Of a DNA stretch of 5,132 nt, positions 4,851 through 5,132 are shown one piece after another. The DNA lies in contig CANRFD010000096.1 of the NCBI GenBank assembly GCA_947629845.1, positions 1 to 5,132 of the forward strand, written 5' to 3'. Origin of the DNA: an uncultured Clostridia bacterium (GTDB taxonomy: Bacteria > Bacillota > Clostridia > Christensenellales > Borkfalkiaceae). Both the position numbers and the translations under genes were made by a program. Under the pieces are notes generated by a model. That model was not told the origin of the DNA. It did no database searches and saw only the letters and a list, made by a program, of their open reading frames with translations. Each line of letters begins with the position of its first letter. Within the stretch, counting starts at the first letter, position 1.

Positions 4851-4866
4851 CATATACGATTGTACT
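4847..4866. promoter_or_regulatory. Second inverted repeat over the -10 box
   Basis: AGTACA (4847-4852), eight bases, TGTACT (4861-4866). It covers the -10 box and expected start of the minus-strand promoter and could be another regulator site, but at six bases per arm chance is not excluded. Confidence 0.4.
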
Positions 4867-4887
4867 ACACATTTTGTCTATTGTCAA
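4859..4887 (-). promoter_or_regulatory. Sigma-A promoter of the 114-residue gene
   Basis: On the minus strand a perfect TTGACA (4887-4882), 17 bases, then TACAAT (4864-4859). The -35 and most of the spacer lie inside the large palindrome. Confidence 0.85.
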
Positions 4888-4901
4888 GATAAAATGTGTA
4901 G
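4865..4901. promoter_or_regulatory. Probable operator: 37-bp palindrome between the divergent genes
   Basis: Perfect arms CTACACATTTT (4865-4875) and AAAATGTGTAG (4891-4901); the match continues as TCT/AGA after one mismatch, so 14 of 15 positions agree around a centre at 4883. It covers the -35 and spacer of the minus-strand promoter and ends eight bases before the -10 of the plus-strand regulator gene. A dimeric XRE protein bound here would be expected to repress both; that is inferred from position. Confidence 0.75.
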
Positions 4902-4908
4902 TTTTGCA

Positions 4909-4914
4909 TAAAAT
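4909..4914 (+). promoter_or_regulatory. -10 box of the XRE regulator gene, giving a leaderless mRNA
   Basis: TAAAAT ends seven bases before the A of ATG 4921, so transcription would begin at or next to the start codon. The gap is only T residues and no Shine-Dalgarno sequence exists. The -35 region (around 4885-4891) is poor and lies within the palindrome. Confidence 0.5.
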
Positions 4915-4920
4915 TTTTTT

Positions 4921-5127
4921 ATGGATAAATTGTTTTGTCAAAATTTGAAGATGTGCCGAAGGGACAGTGAACTGACCCAAAAACAAGTGGCGAATAAATT
5001 GGGCGTCGTCGAAAGTTGTTATGCAAATTGGGAGCAGGGGAGAACAGAGCCGAATATCGAAATGCTCCGCAAACTCTGTAAAATTTTTCAAGTTTCGCTC
5101 GATGAACTCATCAACGGCGAAGAATAA
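4921..5127 (+). CDS. XRE-family (HTH_3, Cro/C1-type) transcriptional regulator
   Basis: A 68-residue DNA-binding protein consisting almost only of a Cro/C1-type helix-turn-helix domain: LTQKQVANKLGVVESCYANW (18-37) holds the helix-turn-helix, followed by EQGRTEPNIEML (38-49) and KLCKIFQVSLDELI (51-64), the typical final helices. There is no effector or multimerisation domain, as in small Cro-like or Clostridial stand-alone repressors. It is complete, ending in TAA at 5125-5127. The start follows a run of T with no ribosome binding site, suggesting leaderless, low-level translation as expected of a self-limited repressor. A large palindrome lies directly upstream and is shared with the divergent gene, so autoregulation and control of that neighbour are likely. 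Its signal, if any, is unknown. Confidence 0.92.
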   Translation: MDKLFCQNLKMCRRDSELTQKQVANKLGVVESCYANWEQGRTEPNIEMLRKLCKIFQVSLDELINGEE

Positions 5128-5132
5128 ACGGT

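Noticed and set aside
4831..5091. Minus-strand frame opposite the XRE gene
   Set aside because: Antisense shadow of the helix-turn-helix gene and operator region; no ribosome binding site or motif.

Overview
The window looks like a chromosomal segment from a fairly GC-rich member of the Clostridia (Bacillota), of the kind common in gut communities. The grounds are a metK-bioY pair with a GTG start, strong GGAGG-type ribosome binding sites mixed with genes that lack one, a YjzC-like small protein, and a large intergenic cluster of GC-rich hairpin repeats. The assignment rests on gene style and not on a marker gene, so it is tentative below the phylum.

Layout. Positions 1-1226 (+) hold the C-terminal part of S-adenosylmethionine synthetase (metK), overlapped by ten bases by the biotin transporter S component bioY. 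A bidirectional terminator at 1249-1280 separates them from a convergent gene (1270-1992, -) for a divergent PlsC-like acyltransferase that lacks the usual HX4D aspartate. About 400 bases without a convincing gene follow. Then come a small YjzC-like gene (2421-2585, +) and its terminator (2595-2630).

Positions 2669-3483 are visibly AT-richer and read on the minus strand. From right to left they contain a consensus promoter (3454-3483), a 226-base putative structured RNA ending in an intrinsic terminator (3222-3447), and a gene of unknown function for a four-helix membrane protein (2669-3199), whose ribosome binding site lies just past the terminator. In this RNA the predicted 5' end coincides with one arm of a perfect 18-bp closing helix. 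Several non-Watson-Crick pairs are G-U only when read on the minus strand. It is the best candidate here for something undescribed: either a stand-alone small RNA or a cis-acting leader.

Positions 3484-3870 contain no gene but a cluster of hairpins with three-base loops of the form RYA, including two composite repeats of the same design. A good promoter (3871-3899) then drives an HD-domain hydrolase (3912-4367, +) with a very short leader. After a bidirectional terminator (4401-4431) the window ends with a divergent two-gene module: an unknown 114-residue protein (4462-4806, -) and an XRE-family regulator (4921-5127, +). They are separated by a 37-bp palindrome covering both promoters, which is the likely operator through which the regulator controls itself and its neighbour.

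How they work together: only two functional links can be argued. MetK makes the SAM used by biotin synthase and many other enzymes, and shares a transcript with biotin uptake. The last two genes form a self-contained regulated pair. The acyltransferase, HD protein, YjzC-like protein and membrane protein each appear to be separate transcription units.
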